Shown: one piece after another, positions 1-10,282 of the stretch
Layout: each line of letters starts with the position of its first letter
How positions within the stretch are numbered: position 1 is the stretch's first letter
The notes under the pieces: generated by a model
Database searches by the model: none
Seen by the model: only the letters and a program-made list of their open reading frames with translations
What the model was told of the DNA's origin: nothing
Assembly: GCA_036426205.1 (NCBI GenBank)
Contig: CM071570.1
Span: forward strand, 71,538,995-71,602,994
Length of the DNA: 64,000 nt
From: Ascaphus truei
Lineage: Eukaryota > Chordata > Amphibia > Anura > Ascaphidae
Reading direction: 5' to 3'
Translations under genes and position numbers: made by a program

Positions 1-566
1 GTGTGAATATTTCAATCCGCCATCTTGTCTTGTCTCTGTGAGTCTTAATTTCTGTGTTTCATTTCTATATAAACAAATGTGTGAAGAAGAGAATGGAATG
101 TTATCGCTCTTAGCTGAATTTATTGACCCTTCCTCATCCAATCAGCTTCAAATTGAAAGTGTAAACAGGCTAAAGGTTATGAGAACCCATGAGATTAAAA
201 CTTAGATTTGTGCAGTGAAACTAGTTCTCACACAAATACCAGGTGGCAGAATAGGCACATCCCATTTAACCCCAGAATGGTTTCTAGCTGACAGGCAGTT
301 ATACAATATTATTATGTATTCCAAAATGACATCGACTTTAATATTGTTATGTATTACAAAATGAGGTAATATTAGTGACACGCAAGCCCCCATTGAGGGA
401 GGACACTTTTTAGGATTTAGGGTATAAATATATGGCATACCATGTTTATTGTTTAGAGAGCTTTTGTTTTGAAGCTGTCTCCGTTGTGCACTTGACTTTA
501 ATAAATTCACGTGTTATTCTGTTTCAAAATAACCTCAGACTGTGTTTTTTATTTACGCTTTTCTCA
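1..566 (+). repeat. 5' LTR of the ERV (5' end outside window)
   Basis: This stretch holds a TATA box at 423-430 (TATAAATA), a polyadenylation signal AATAAA at 500-505, and ends in CA at 565-566, two bases before the primer-binding site. This is the normal U3-R-U5 order. Adding the 67 bases present at the start of the 3' LTR gives an LTR of about 630 bp. The 3' LTR stops matching after about 80 bases, so I could not compare the two LTRs to date the insertion. Confidence 0.75.
423..430 (+). promoter_or_regulatory. LTR TATA box
   Basis: TATAAATA lies about 75 bases upstream of AATAAA and about 140 bases upstream of the LTR end. This fits a U3 core promoter with transcription starting near position 450-460. 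Confidence 0.6.
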
Positions 567-568
567 GA

Positions 569-586
569 TGGTGCATTCCGCATAGG
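569..586 (+). other. Retroviral primer-binding site
   Basis: TGGTGCATTCCGCATAGG starts two bases after the LTR terminal CA, the standard position for a primer-binding site. Its first nine bases fit the 3' end of a tRNA-Gly as I recall it; the later bases do not. The primer identity is therefore tentative, and mutation or an unusual primer tRNA are both possible. Confidence 0.5.
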
Positions 587-655
587 GACTCAATATCATC
601 GGAATCGAGCACCCGGATGAATCACTCCTCCATCACTCAAACCTGAGCGCTCATA

Positions 656-671
656 TGAATCAAGGTAAGGC
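656..671 (+). other. Probable retroviral 5' splice donor
   Basis: CAAG|GTAAGG at 661-670 is a near-consensus 5' splice site in the leader, with GT at 665-666. A TTTTTAATCTTTTATAG acceptor-like tract ends at 4508, just before the env start, so this pair could make the env mRNA. Splicing is inferred, not seen. Confidence 0.5.
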
Positions 672-1264
672 TACCTGCATTTTTTAGACAAACAGCCTGA
701 TTAAATTGTTTTGAGTGGTGCGTGGAGCTGATTTTTGAACGGTGTCTTATCTGATGTGACGAGTAAGAATCCCTAGCAGTTTCACGTGAATTTATTATTC
801 TCTGTTCCTGTATTCATTTTAAAGTGTAAGAGTTGTTAAGAGTTGTTAGGGGATAAGGTAAGAGTCCCGTTAAACGTTTTGGTGTTTTGGTGATGATGGT
901 GAGTGTTTGTGTGCTTAAAGGGATTGTTTTCAGACCGTCCTGGGTTGTGATAAATATTTTTGTTGTCTGAGCAGGACGGGTCCCTGATTGTACATTTGCT
1001 CTGTTTTGTCATTTACATACCAAGTGAGTTATTCATGGAGATCTGGTTAGAAAGTCTTATCTGTATCCATGTTATAAAAGTATAAGGTTTATCAGGACTG
1101 GGTTGGACCCGCTGAAGTGATTCAAGTTTTTCTTTGGTATAGTTATGGTGAGAAAATGTGATTGGGGAACAGTCTTGTGACAGGTCCTTATTTGCATATT
1201 TACACTATTCAGAACAATAACATGCCAAAAGAGTGTACGTAATCAGCTTGTGTTGATTATTGTA

Positions 1265-1388
1265 ACGCTAAATTGTACAGGTCAATTAACAGTTGATTGC
1301 TGTAGCCGAAGTATTGTACAGGTCAATTAAATTGGATTTCTGTAACCGAAGAAGTATTGTACAGGTCAATTAAATTTGATTTCTGTAA
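1265..1388 (+). repeat. Three-copy tandem repeat, 41-43 bp unit
   Basis: The word ATTGTACAGGTCAATTAA recurs at about 1272, 1313 and 1356, each followed by a TGATTxCTGTA-type segment. It lies in the retroviral leader, upstream of the gag remnants. Confidence 0.75.
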
Positions 1389-1398
1389 CAGGGGAATA

Positions 1399-2039
1399 AT
1401 GGGAAACCAAAAATTCTCACAGGATTGTGTGTCTGCAGACGAAAATAATAAAGAATGAATACAGAGAACGAAAAGAGACAATATAAATATATTTTGTTGG
1501 CCAGTGAATGGCACTGTTTGTACTATTATCAACAAATTGCGCAGATGTTTAAATGAAAGAGGGGTCTTTTTCTGTGGTATTGATAAGCTCAGGGAGCGCC
1601 GTCTCGTGTGTTTTTGAATCCCACAGGGAAACATACCTTACGTTAATATGGGTCAAAAGAATTATGTTGAGGGACAGAAGGGTCCCGCTGCATTAATTTG
1701 TACCATTGCCAGGACAGAAGTTACTATAATAACAAGTGAAAAAGAAAGTGAATAGGAAAGAAATAGCAAGTGAATTTGCCGATAGATAATTAAGGCATAT
1801 GATGGTGTTGAGGAAGTAGATATTGAGGGTTATTTTTATGAAAGGTTTATATGCAGAAATTGGGATACAATTAGAGACTGTGTATATTGTTTGGAAGGGA
1901 CAGAAAGTGTTATAAGTGTAAAAAGGTAGGACATGTTGCCAGTAATTGCAGAGCAACCCTAAGAGAGAGAGTAGAAGAAAAATAATGGAATTTAAAAGGT
2001 TTGTTCGTACTGGCCACACTAATGGGTCTTTTTAACCAG
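1399..2039 (+). pseudogene. gag: gag remnant with CCHC zinc knuckle
   Basis: Gag forms the retroviral core; its nucleocapsid domain binds the RNA genome. Bases 1908-1949 encode a perfect CX2CX4HX4C zinc knuckle (C-Y-K-C ... H ... C), the hallmark of retroviral nucleocapsid, followed by basic residues. Two ATG-GGN starts, at 1399 and 1648, could be old Met-Gly myristoylation starts, but both frames stop early, at 1456-1458 and after about 35 codons. No long frame joins them to the knuckle, so matrix and capsid are decayed or deleted. The zinc knuckle is clear; the N-terminal assignment is weak. Confidence 0.7.
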
Positions 2040-2419
2040 AAAATATTCTTTTTCCTTCTGTTCTAATGGCAACTAGAAAGAGAAGCAGAATAACAGCAGC
2101 ACAGACCGCGCCAAAACCTCCCTTTTTCTCCAAAGGAATGTGCAAAAGATACGAAAAGTTAACTCAAAACTCAAAAGCTCCGGAACACTAAAAAAAAATT
2201 CGTTTTAAAAGCAGGTTATTTATGAGAAGTTGATTCACTGTGTAGGAGAGAAGTTTGTGTCTATGTTCTTTGTGTGTCTGTATTGTGGTTTCTGTATTGT
2301 GTGTAAACCAGTAAAAACATGTCAATTGCATTTCTATAGGATTAGGATATGTTGGAGAGATTTTAAGCTTGCATGTATTGTTTAAATTATATAGGGTGTG
2401 TTCATAAATTGATCTAACC

Positions 2420-2530
2420 TCAGTTTAGTTAATTGTCCCATTTTTATTTTTGAGGCCATATTTTTATTTTTGAAAGGTCATATTTTTTATTTTAGAGAGG
2501 CCATATTTTTATTTTTGAGAGGCCATACAT
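2420..2530 (+). repeat. Short tandem repeat, AT-rich
   Basis: Four imperfect units of about 27-32 bases built on GGCCATATTTTTATTTTTGA. It lies between the gag remnant and the antisense LINE and has no coding signal. Confidence 0.65.
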
Positions 2531-2559
2531 TTTTTCGGTTTTATTGCTGTGGAGAGAGC

Positions 2560-2984
2560 TCCATTTTTAACTTTTAGCTGAAGTTTCAATCCAGTAATTA
2601 ATATTTAGAAGACGGAGAAACTGTTTTGTTATCTGCTTTGCACTCAAGGTCTTTTTTTGGCGAAACGCCCGGGTTGGCAAATTGCCCAAGATAAACAAGC
2701 TCTGAAATTTTTCTCTGAGTGTCTTTTAAAAAATAACGCTGTCAGTGTGTACGGCACTGTGCAAAAAGATTATATTACAAGAAATTTAGTGTGAAGTCCT
2801 ATACAAAAGCATTTGACTATTATATGAATATGTGATGTATTTTATAACTTCTAACCATTTATTTTTCCATAGGTGTTCTATTTTTATAATAAGCAGTAGT
2901 TACTGTTACAATCACTGTATAATATATAATTCTAAGTCTGCTGATTAAGCAAACAACATCCTAGTTGCTAATTTTTTTTTTTTA
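2560..2984. other. ERV interior, no recognisable gene
   Basis: AT-rich sequence where protease and early pol would be expected. I see no reverse-transcriptase motif on either strand, so this part of pol is deleted or has diverged beyond recognition by eye. Confidence 0.5.
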
Positions 2985-3870
2985 TAGAATGTTTTGCCAG
3001 AAAATGGTGCACTGGGAGTCACCTCTCGTTTTTGGTTGTGTCCTTGATATAGAGTTAAAGGACAGGAGATATATAGTTGCAAATACAGTTACATAAGTGA
3101 GCAGGGTATATATTATATGCAAGGCATTTCATATTTTTAGCAGAATATTTACAATGGAGTGTTTGGGGTGGAGGCCTGACTGGAATTGGCTAGGGGCATT
3201 TGTCTTAGTATAGTAATTGTTTAATTGGGAGTGAACACATTTTTGTCCATGACTTTGGATAGTAGTGTATTGTAGTGTATGAATTTATGTATAGCGTCAA
3301 AAATGTACTCAGCACTTCACAAAGAATACAGTAGAGGGAATTATAATAGAATAATAAGTGCAGCAAAATCAGACAATAGGAAAGGAAATCCCTGCCCTTA
3401 AGAGCTTACAATCTAAGGTTTAAGGGAAATTTACAGAGATAGCAGGTGAGGGAATAAGTGCTGTAGATGGCAGTGCTTGGCAACAATGGGTTTGGTAGGA
3501 GTGACTGTGTGTGAAATAATAGCCATGAGTGCAGGCTATTGGGATGTTTAATTTGTGAGGCAAGTTTTAAGGTTAGTTAGTATTTTATGAAAAGGTTGAT
3601 ACCATTTGCATCGGAGGAGATGATAGTGAGGCATGAATGAGAGCAAGTGTGTATTGGGAGAAGAGATATTGGTCTGTAGTTTGAGGCAGTGTTTTTGTCC
3701 CCACTATTGAAGATTGGGACAGCTCTGGTAGTTTTCCAGGTCTTAGGGATATGGCCTGTAGACAGGATAGAGTTGATTATGGAAGCAATTGGTTTGACAA
3801 TGGATGAGGCCCAAAGTCTTAGGAACTTAGATTGTAGTACAGTCAAGTCCACATTAGCTGCTTAGTTTTA
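2985..3870 (-). mobile_element. LINE-A (L2-like) copy inserted antisense in the ERV
   Basis: Read on the minus strand this matches the LINE at 8733-10735. Positions 2985-3140 match its 3' UTR. Positions 3180-3263 match its RT sequence at 8973-9057. Positions 3577-3852 encode an RT N-terminal piece containing HIPKTWKT and NYRPISLLPI. An unrelated L2-tail repeat at 3263-3590 splits it. It lies in the middle of the retroviral internal region, so it landed after the provirus. Confidence 0.8.
3263..3590 (-). repeat. L2-tail (SINE-like) repeat nested in LINE-A
   Basis: On the minus strand it contains TAGATTGTAAGCTCTTAAGG, GGGCAGGGA and GCGCTATA-like words, the typical 3' end of L2 LINEs and the SINEs that use L2 machinery. 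It is colinear with the + strand copy at 53880-54105. It sits inside the antisense LINE-A, making it a third layer in the ERV. Confidence 0.7.
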
Positions 3871-3939
3871 AATATGAGGAGCATTAATAGGAGATACCTC
3901 TGTCTATATGCGGATGTTAAGACAGTAGTAAACACATTG

Positions 3940-4300
3940 ATACAAGAATTTGTTCCTAGGTATAAATTATCTCCCTATGAGACACTTATGGGATGACTTA
4001 TGACTATCAGTAGTTCAAAGGAACAAATTAAGGACCATCTATTGGTAATAAAACAATTAATAAGTTTTGTATGCCACTAATACATTTTTTGAGTCTCTCT
4101 AGGCATAAGGTATGATAAAAGTGCACCTACACGAGACGGAGTTAAAGGTCAAGTAGTTCCTAAACAAGCATGCTCTTCATCCCAGATGAAAAGGACCATA
4201 CTAACCACCAATACAGCAATTAAAGTCAGAGATTCCTGGATCCACGTGGCTCACATAAAACTCATTCCAGCTCCACCAAAGACCAAAGTCACCTAAAGCA
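3940..4300 (+). pseudogene. pol: pol remnant: integrase C-terminal part
   Basis: Integrase inserts the retroviral DNA copy into the host chromosome. Bases 3968-3997 encode KLSPYETLMG, which fits the L-S-P-Y-E-hydrophobic motif in the C-terminal part of gammaretroviral integrases, then an in-frame stop. Further on, at about 4198-4296, a stretch with AIKVRDSWIHVAHIK matches the end of the integrase C-terminal domain (the W-I-H-x-x-H-V-K type motif). The D,D,E catalytic core is not visible. The frame between the two blocks is broken, so the gene is dead. Confidence 0.7.
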
Positions 4301-4359
4301 CAGGCGCATCAAGTTAACGTTTTGACGAGACAAACTTTGACCGTTAACCAACGAGGAAA

Positions 4360-4508
4360 ATAAGATACCAGGCAGAGGCCTGATCTTATCAGGAACATTT
4401 CATTTTTTCAAAGACTCAAAACATTCTATTTTTTCAGAGACTCAATATTCCTGATTTCTATCAGAACATTTCATTTTTCAGAGACTCAATATTTTTAATC
4501 TTTTATAG
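4360..4508 (+). repeat. Short repeats ending in an env splice-acceptor-like tract
   Basis: The words ACATTTCATTTTT and CAGAGACTCAATATT recur three to four times between 4396 and 4495. The tract ends in TTTTTAATCTTTTATAG (4492-4508), a pyrimidine tract plus AG placed 24 bases before the env ATG, as expected for the acceptor of spliced env mRNA. Confidence 0.55.
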
Positions 4509-4531
4509 TGTGTATAAGTTAGATTTTTAAG

Positions 4532-5242
4532 ATGTATGGACCATTGGGTCTGCGAAGGTATAACCCACAGAGAGATGACAGGATTGTCATGATGATGCTC
4601 TGTGGAGCTTTGTCAACAATACTCATCTGTCTGTGTTCCTTATACATCGCAGATATCTATCACCATGGTCAAGGTAACACTACACAAAGCATCTCACCCA
4701 CAAACATCACAAAGTCCACTGGTACATCCAGAAAAAAACGAGACTTACATTTAACCCCTTGGGAAAGAGATAATACATTTATAGACACATGCAGAACAAT
4801 ATATCAGAAATCTGGTATTAACGAATCTTGCTGGGTATGTGGATATGTGCCTCATAATCAGGAGTCACCTTGGATTGGCATTCCTTATACCCAGGAAGAA
4901 TTAACTTCTGCAGCAAATGACACACCAAGATTACCAGATATGTTGACTGGACAATTCTCCAAAGGATTTAACAGGGTACCGTTATTGAATAATATTCCAG
5001 TGGGAAGATGTCATATAAGCAGTACAACTGGAAATGTTTCCATAGGTAAAGTCCTCCCTCCCACAAATGACACTTGTTTTGAACTAGACATATATGTAAA
5101 CAAAGACCAAAGATCAATTTCCTATTTTTACAAATGCATAGATAACAGTACACTGAATCAGACACAGTATAGAGCAAAACAAATAGCAGCAACAAAATAC
5201 ATAGCTGCAAACACATCTTTATCAGTAGATGCAATTATTTAG
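4532..5242 (+). pseudogene. env: env, surface subunit part (closed by a stop at 5240)
   Basis: Env binds the receptor (SU) and fuses membranes (TM). This 236-codon frame starts at an ATG just after the acceptor-like tract. Residues about 20-43 are hydrophobic and fit an N-terminal signal or anchor. RKKR at 67-70 is a furin-type site, perhaps leader cleavage. CWVC at 100-103 is the CXXC motif of gamma-type SU that links SU to TM. Several N-X-S/T sites follow. CWVC lies very near the N terminus, so SU is far shorter than the usual 400 or so residues and seems to lack a separate receptor-binding domain. A TAG at 5240-5242 ends it and the next piece is in another frame, so it is broken unless read past. 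Confidence 0.85.
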
Positions 5243-5247
5243 GGAAA

Positions 5248-5616
5248 GTGGTCCCTGCATTTACATTCACCAAAGAATTACCTGCAGGGCGTCTCAGAAA
5301 CAAGAGAAAAACACCAAACACCGCAGGACTGAAAAGTAGTTTATGTAGAGAACAATTTTCGGCTAGTTTATTTCCAAATGTAGGAGGTGGGTTACTATAT
5401 GACAGGCTTAATACATTAACAGATGTGTTAGATGATGTCCTCAATCACACCACTACAGCCATTGCATCCCTAAACCAAGAACAGGTTCAGATCAGGCTTA
5501 TGGCCTTACAAAACAGAATGGTTTTAGATTACATCTTAGCATCAAAAGGAGGTGTATGTGCCCTAATTAAAGAACAATGTTGTGTTTTCATCCAAGATCA
5601 GAGTGGCATGAGTTAG
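5248..5616 (+). pseudogene. env: env, SU/TM junction and TM ectodomain
   Basis: This piece is in a different frame from the preceding SU part. RNKR at residues 17-20 fits the SU/TM cleavage site, followed by a leucine- and glycine-containing fusion-peptide-like stretch. Residues 50-86 have heptad-like spacing. LQNRMVLDYILASKGGVC (87-104) aligns with the region called the immunosuppressive domain in gamma-type retroviruses and leads into a CX6CC motif at Cys104, Cys111 and Cys112. This motif is diagnostic of gamma-type TM that is disulfide-linked to SU. A stop at 5614-5616 and a small frame shift separate it from the membrane anchor. Confidence 0.85.
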
Positions 5617-5679
5617 ATACAATAGAAGAAATTCAAGAAAGACTTAGGAAGGAAGGAAGGTGACACAGACTGGGACCCT

Positions 5680-5994
5680 TTGGGGCTGACTGGATTGGTA
5701 GGATCACTAGGAGCGAAATTTTTGAATGCGGTAATGTGTGTGATTGTGATACTCGTTGTTATCTATGTTTGTGTTACGTTTGTCAAAGGCATGATCCACA
5801 AATATGCAACCCCCTCTGCAGACATAATGCCATTGTTTGCAGAACCAATCTACAGCAGTCCCTTGAAGAAAGAAGATGCCAAGTACAATGTTCTAACTCT
5901 GGAAAAGAATTTGGCTATAACACCATACGAGACTATGACTACATTTAGCAGGCACCCTCGTGCACTGTCCTATACCCTCAAGCAGCATTATTAG
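5680..5994 (+). pseudogene. env: env, membrane anchor and cytoplasmic tail
   Basis: This is in the same frame as the preceding TM piece but separated by stops at 5614 and 5623. The bridging sequence reads in another frame and includes a D-W-D-P segment. Residues about 15-37 are a strongly hydrophobic helix (VIVILVVIYVCV), the TM membrane span, followed by a tail of about 65 residues with tyrosine-containing stretches. The frame closes at 5994, about 75 bases before the polypurine tract, as in intact retroviruses. TTG at 5680 is only the frame opening, not a real start. Confidence 0.8.
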
Positions 5995-6070
5995 ATGATG
6001 GAGCACCCATGTGCCTCCCAACGTGTTTCTGGACTAAAATCATACCAATAATTCTCAAAAACAATGTTTT

Positions 6071-6175
6071 AAAGAATCAGAGGAGGGACTGACAAAGTTG
6101 AGACATTAGGGGGTCTGGCATAACAACATAACACCATTTAGGATGAAGCCATTTTGTGTGAATATTTCTATACTA
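6071..6175 (+). repeat. Polypurine tract and truncated 3' LTR
   Basis: AAAGAATCAGAGGAGGGA (6071-6088) is the plus-strand primer tract. The LTR starts with TG at 6090. GTGTGAATATTTC at 6157-6169 repeats the first bases of the window, which fixes the LTR frame. Beyond about 6175 I find no match to the 5' LTR, so the 3' LTR is truncated or has been replaced. Confidence 0.65.
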
Positions 6176-8187
6176 CATTCATATACATACATTCATATTC
6201 ATATACTACATTCGAAGATATGTTTACTTTTAACTTTTGTACTTGAACAGTGGATAGAAAATTGACTCCAGGGACAGCTTCGATCCAGTGTCCAACAGAA
6301 ATTTGCAACGTTATCAGGAGATGATTATCAGGGCAGACCAGGACTCTTTCATGGGATCAAGCACAGACAGGACACAGAGATAAAAAAATAGGTGTTTTAT
6401 TTGTCTGGAGCCAACAGACGCAGCACAAAGTCAAAACAGAATGTGTACTCACAACCCCCTGAGCAATATGGGAGAATCCTAGTAGCCTAGGTGTCCGGTG
6501 CCACTGTAATGACTTCCCCAGCATAGCTTCCACTCTTTTTGGGGCCCAGAATCTCTAGGCAGGGCTGGATGCAAGTTGCGGTAGAGCAACTTCAAATATC
6601 CCGCTCAGCATAGAAAGCAGACTTGGCTTTAGGTGTCTCTGGCATGCCCTTAGAGCCCACCACTTAGTCTATCTGAATGCCCCCCCGTGGAGAGGTCTGT
6701 GGAACTCAGATCAGTTGCTGCTTTTCTATGTTCCCGGTCTCTATAAGAAATCAGGGAGAACGGGGCAGCCACCAATCCCAGTAATTTTGTGTGTTGGGAA
6801 AATCACAGCACGAGGGCTCACCTGTTTTGGCCAATCTGGGCTGGGGGTGTGACGGGGAGGAAGAGGTACAGAGGGCAGGAATTATGAACTGACCAATGAG
6901 AGCAGTGCCTATCTCCCATTGCTCTCAGTGCCGGCTCGCTATCTCCAGTTGAGATAGGTGCCTCTCTGTCTGAGCAAACAATGTCTCCGCTCTTCGGGTC
7001 AACGCCTTTCACATAGGAGGACTGTCAATCCCCACTCGCATTTGTCCTCAACCCCATTGTGAAACCAGACAGACCCGGATTCCTGGGCGTGTAGGCTGGG
7101 TAAGTGAATAGCCGTCCGGGCACGCCCAGGGAACAAAGAAATGCATGTAAAAGTATACATCACACACAATCTACACCCTTTAAAGGTTTCACTTTACATT
7201 GCTAGGGTTAACCCATAACATTCTGACTACATGAGCCACAGGCAGATGGATATACAGAGTAATCCTGTACATCCATCAGACAGGTAGGGGAAATGGATGG
7301 GCTTAACCTTCATTAATATGAGCCACATTGCCCCTCTTGTCACAATGATGTCTTGGCTTTCTATTGATGACCTTGTAGTCATATTTATAGTTTTCTTTTA
7401 TTAGAAACTGATACAAAAATTACAAATATCTCAGGAGCAGGAGGATCCTCGTAGTTTAAGGAACCAGTTAAAGTGATAAAAATAACTACATATAGGGATT
7501 GTTGCTTTAAGAATAAACCGTAACATGCTTATATATTTCCGAAGCTTTAGTTCCAGCCTTAAAGTTACATTGCCTACAGTCTACAGTCTACAGTCTAGCG
7601 AACTAGGAGAAATTTGCTGATCTTTGTGGGTGAGGAGGTGGAAACGGCAACGGCAACTTTGGCACACAAACATTTGCAGGGTCATGTGTCCCAGCAAGTT
7701 TGTCGCACCCCACATTTTTCTCATTGCACTTTTAGATAATACTGTCAGCATTTTTTTAAACTCCTAATGCCATTTTTAATTATTTTTTTGAACGTACTGA
7801 TCATCTTGTGGTTGCTACGGCAACCATTTAGAAAGTAATCCACTTCCTCTTTTGAACAGGATCTGACACGCACCTTTTGAGCTCTTCCTTTTGTATCACA
7901 AACAGATCTGTTGCTGTGTTCCAAACAGCAGTCCATTACTCTGAAAGCTGTAACAATAATGTGTTAATCTTAGTAATATAAGAGAAAAAAAACAGATATT
8001 TAAATTGAACCAGATAATAAACACAGTAAAAATACAAAATATAAAAATTGCAAGATTAAATAATGTATCTACTTGTAGCCAGAAACCACAAAAATGGTGT
8101 GGAATAAATTACAAATACAGTTTGATTGAACCAAGGATGGAGCAAGTGATAGCTTAAAACTCTGATACTGTCACTATAGTTAGTGGA
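6176..8187. other. No gene seen
   Basis: Mixed-composition DNA with no convincing frame or known repeat. A short CTACAGT repeat (about four units) lies at 7572-7597. The GC-richer part, about 6360-7130, may be an old element that I cannot name. Confidence 0.5.
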
Positions 8188-8190
8188 TTA

Positions 8191-8469
8191 GGCTGCGTCC
8201 CCGCTAGCGCTGAGTGGGCGGTGCTTGCAGCGGTTACTAACATATATAGCTATATGTAAGTCCCCGCTCACGCTGTGCGCGCGCTTGTGCGTGGGCACAC
8301 ACGCTCACCCGCACTCGGCGCTTAAGTAAACAAAAAACTATACTTACCCGCGCGCTCAACTACCCGCAATGCTCTCCCCCGCGCGCGTGCATACATGCAG
8401 GACACCCGCTGCTCATGCTTGTAGCGCTCTCCAAGCATGAGCGTGCTCAGCGCGGGCAGGGACCCAGCC
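8191..8469. mobile_element. PIF/Harbinger-type MITE
   Basis: The termini GGCTGCGTCCCCGCTAGCGC and, on the other strand, GGCTGGGTCCCTGCCCGCGC are imperfect terminal inverted repeats of over 25 bp. The element is flanked on both sides by TTA (8188-8190 and 8470-8472), the target duplication typical of PIF/Harbinger. The interior is GC-rich and has no coding frame. Confidence 0.8.
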
Positions 8470-8472
8470 TTA

Positions 8473-8732
8473 GATGTTAGTAAAGGTCATGCATGCCTGT
8501 TTGTCCGAGCAAGTAAAGTGTACAGTATAATAGTAATGTATACTAATATAATGTTACATATCAGCTGCAGCATTTCACAGACTACAACACAAAGTTAGAA
8601 GGCGGCCATTTTGTTAGGATTATTACAGATTTATAAAAGGACAATACATGGTTACATTAAATAAACAGAGATTACACATTTAAAGACCTTTCATGGACAG
8701 TTAGCGATAAATGTTATGGGTGTATGTACCAG
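8473..8732. other. Spacer with no recognised feature
   Basis: AT-rich DNA between the Harbinger MITE and LINE-A. It may be an old LINE 5' region, but I see no motif. Confidence 0.4.
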
Positions 8733-9113
8733 TTACAGACCAGATTCAAATGTGAGACAGCTGAATAACAGAGCACAGACAATATGACTACTATGTGTCC
8801 TACGACTTGGTGCCCCAGCCATTGCCAAACCAATTGCTTCCATAGTCAACTCTATCTTGTCTGCAGGCCATATCCCTAAGACCTGGAAAACTGCCAGAGT
8901 TGTCCCAATCTTCAAAAGTGGGGACAAAAACACTGTCTAAAACTACAGGCCAATCTTCCTTCTCCCAATTCTATCCAAAGTTATGGAAAAATGTGTCCAC
9001 TCCCAATTAAGCGATTACTATACCAAGACAAATTTCCCTAGCCAATTCCAATCTGGCTTTCGCCCCAAACACTCCACCGTAACTACCCTGCTAAAAGTTT
9101 GCAATGAAATCCA

Positions 9114-10085
9114 GTGTGGAATGGAACGGGACAACTCACTGGTGCAGTATTCCTAGATTTTGCAAAGGCTTTTGATACAGTTGATCATGTTATCCTGCTT
9201 AACAAACTCCACAGCTCTGGAATAGGGAAGCATGCTTTAAACTGGTTTCAGTCCTACCTATCAGGTAGAGCCCAACATGTGTCCATCTCAGGCTCTAACT
9301 CCAACCCCCTGGATATCACCTGTGGTGTCCCGCAAGGCTCTGTTCTGGGGCCCCTACTCTTCTCAGTGTTCATTAATGATCTTCCCACAGCTTGTAAGGA
9401 AGCCTCCATACACATGTATGCAGATGACACAATCCTATATGCACACAGCCATAGCCTCTCTGACCTTCAACACATACTTCAGTCTGACATTTTGAGACTC
9501 GAAAACTGGATTTCCCAAAACAAACTGTTTTTAAACACTGACAAGTCTGTAACAATGGTATTTGGGACAAAGACTAAATTTTTAAAGCTGCCAGCGACTG
9601 AGCTCCAGATTAGAACCAACACTAACATCACCCTAACCCCCTTCACTAGTTTTAAATACCTGGGCATATGGTTTGACTCCCACTTAACATTCGGGATGCA
9701 CATTCATACCCTGACAACCAAGACCTATGCCAAACTAGGGGTACTTTACAGGAACAAATCCTCCCTAAGTCGACTGGTCAGAAAGCGTATCGCACAGCAG
9801 ATGCAAATGCCAATTATTGACTATGGAGACATAGTATATGGCTTGGCACCTCAAACCCACCTTAGCAAACTTGACACCCTCTACAATTCAATTTGTCGTT
9901 TTGTTCTCCAATGCAACTACAACACACATCACTGCAAAATGCTCAAAGAATTAGATTGGTCATCACTAGATTGTGTGGTATATTGGTGCATCACCACAAT
10001 AAGCTCAAAATGGCATAACTTCCATTTATATGAATCCAAAATCCTGGAACAGTGTATATTGATAAAGATAAACCACCCAGGGTGA
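9114..10085 (+). pseudogene. LINE-A reverse transcriptase
   Basis: The enzyme copies the LINE RNA into DNA at the nicked target. FLDFAKAFDTVDH (residues 13-25) carries the first catalytic aspartate, GVPQGSVLGPLLF (71-83) is the conserved RT motif, and YADDT (102-106) is the catalytic loop, intact here. Upstream, the same protein continues in another frame (8810-9110, with the IPKTWKTARVVPIF region), so a small shift near 9110-9150 breaks it. The C-terminal end from residue about 285 is foreign: it is read from the insertion that starts at 9972. The ATG is only the first in the frame, not a genuine start. Confidence 0.85.
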
Positions 10086-10223
10086 AAAACAGGGACTTGG
10101 TGGTGCCCACATGGCTACCCCAAAACTTCGTCTCCAATAATCATAAATTCACCCCTGGGGTAACAATACAAAACAGTTCAGCGTAACGCTGTGAGCTGTG
10201 CTCCTCTTCTCTCCTACCTCCTT
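9972..10223 (-). mobile_element. Short retroposed insertion inside LINE-A, 15-bp TSD
   Basis: LINE-A at 50912-52101 lacks this block. It is bracketed by TTGGTCATCACTAGA (9957-9971) and TTGGTCATTACTAGA (10224-10238), a 15-bp target duplication with one mismatch, as made by LINE machinery. The insert is about 250 bp and shows no coding frame. I cannot name the family. Orientation is uncertain: the minus strand opens with a purine-rich GGAGGTAGGAGAGAAGAGG. Confidence 0.75.
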
Positions 10224-10282
10224 GGTCATTACTAGAGTCTAGGCGCAAAGTTCACCTTTCCTGTCTTGCCTTTAAATTCTTT

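Larger units (their letters stand above)
1..6175 (+). mobile_element. Endogenous retrovirus, gammaretrovirus-like, decayed
   Basis: In order on the + strand there are a partial 5' LTR, a primer-binding site, a splice donor, a gag zinc knuckle, an integrase C-terminal remnant, a splice-acceptor-like site, an env in three pieces, a polypurine tract and the first bases of a 3' LTR. The first bases of the window match positions 6157-6170, which lie 67 bases into the 3' LTR, so about 67 bases of 5' LTR lie outside the window. Protease, reverse transcriptase and RNase H are not recognisable. A LINE lies antisense at 2985-3870, where much of pol should be. The CWVC motif in SU and the CX6CC motif in TM place env with gamma-type retroviruses; an epsilon-like amphibian lineage is possible. 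Gene order and motifs are seen directly; the subgroup is inference. Confidence 0.85.

Noticed and set aside
6176..6720. A full-length 3' LTR
   Set aside because: No TATA, polyadenylation or primer-side match to the 5' LTR after about 6175.
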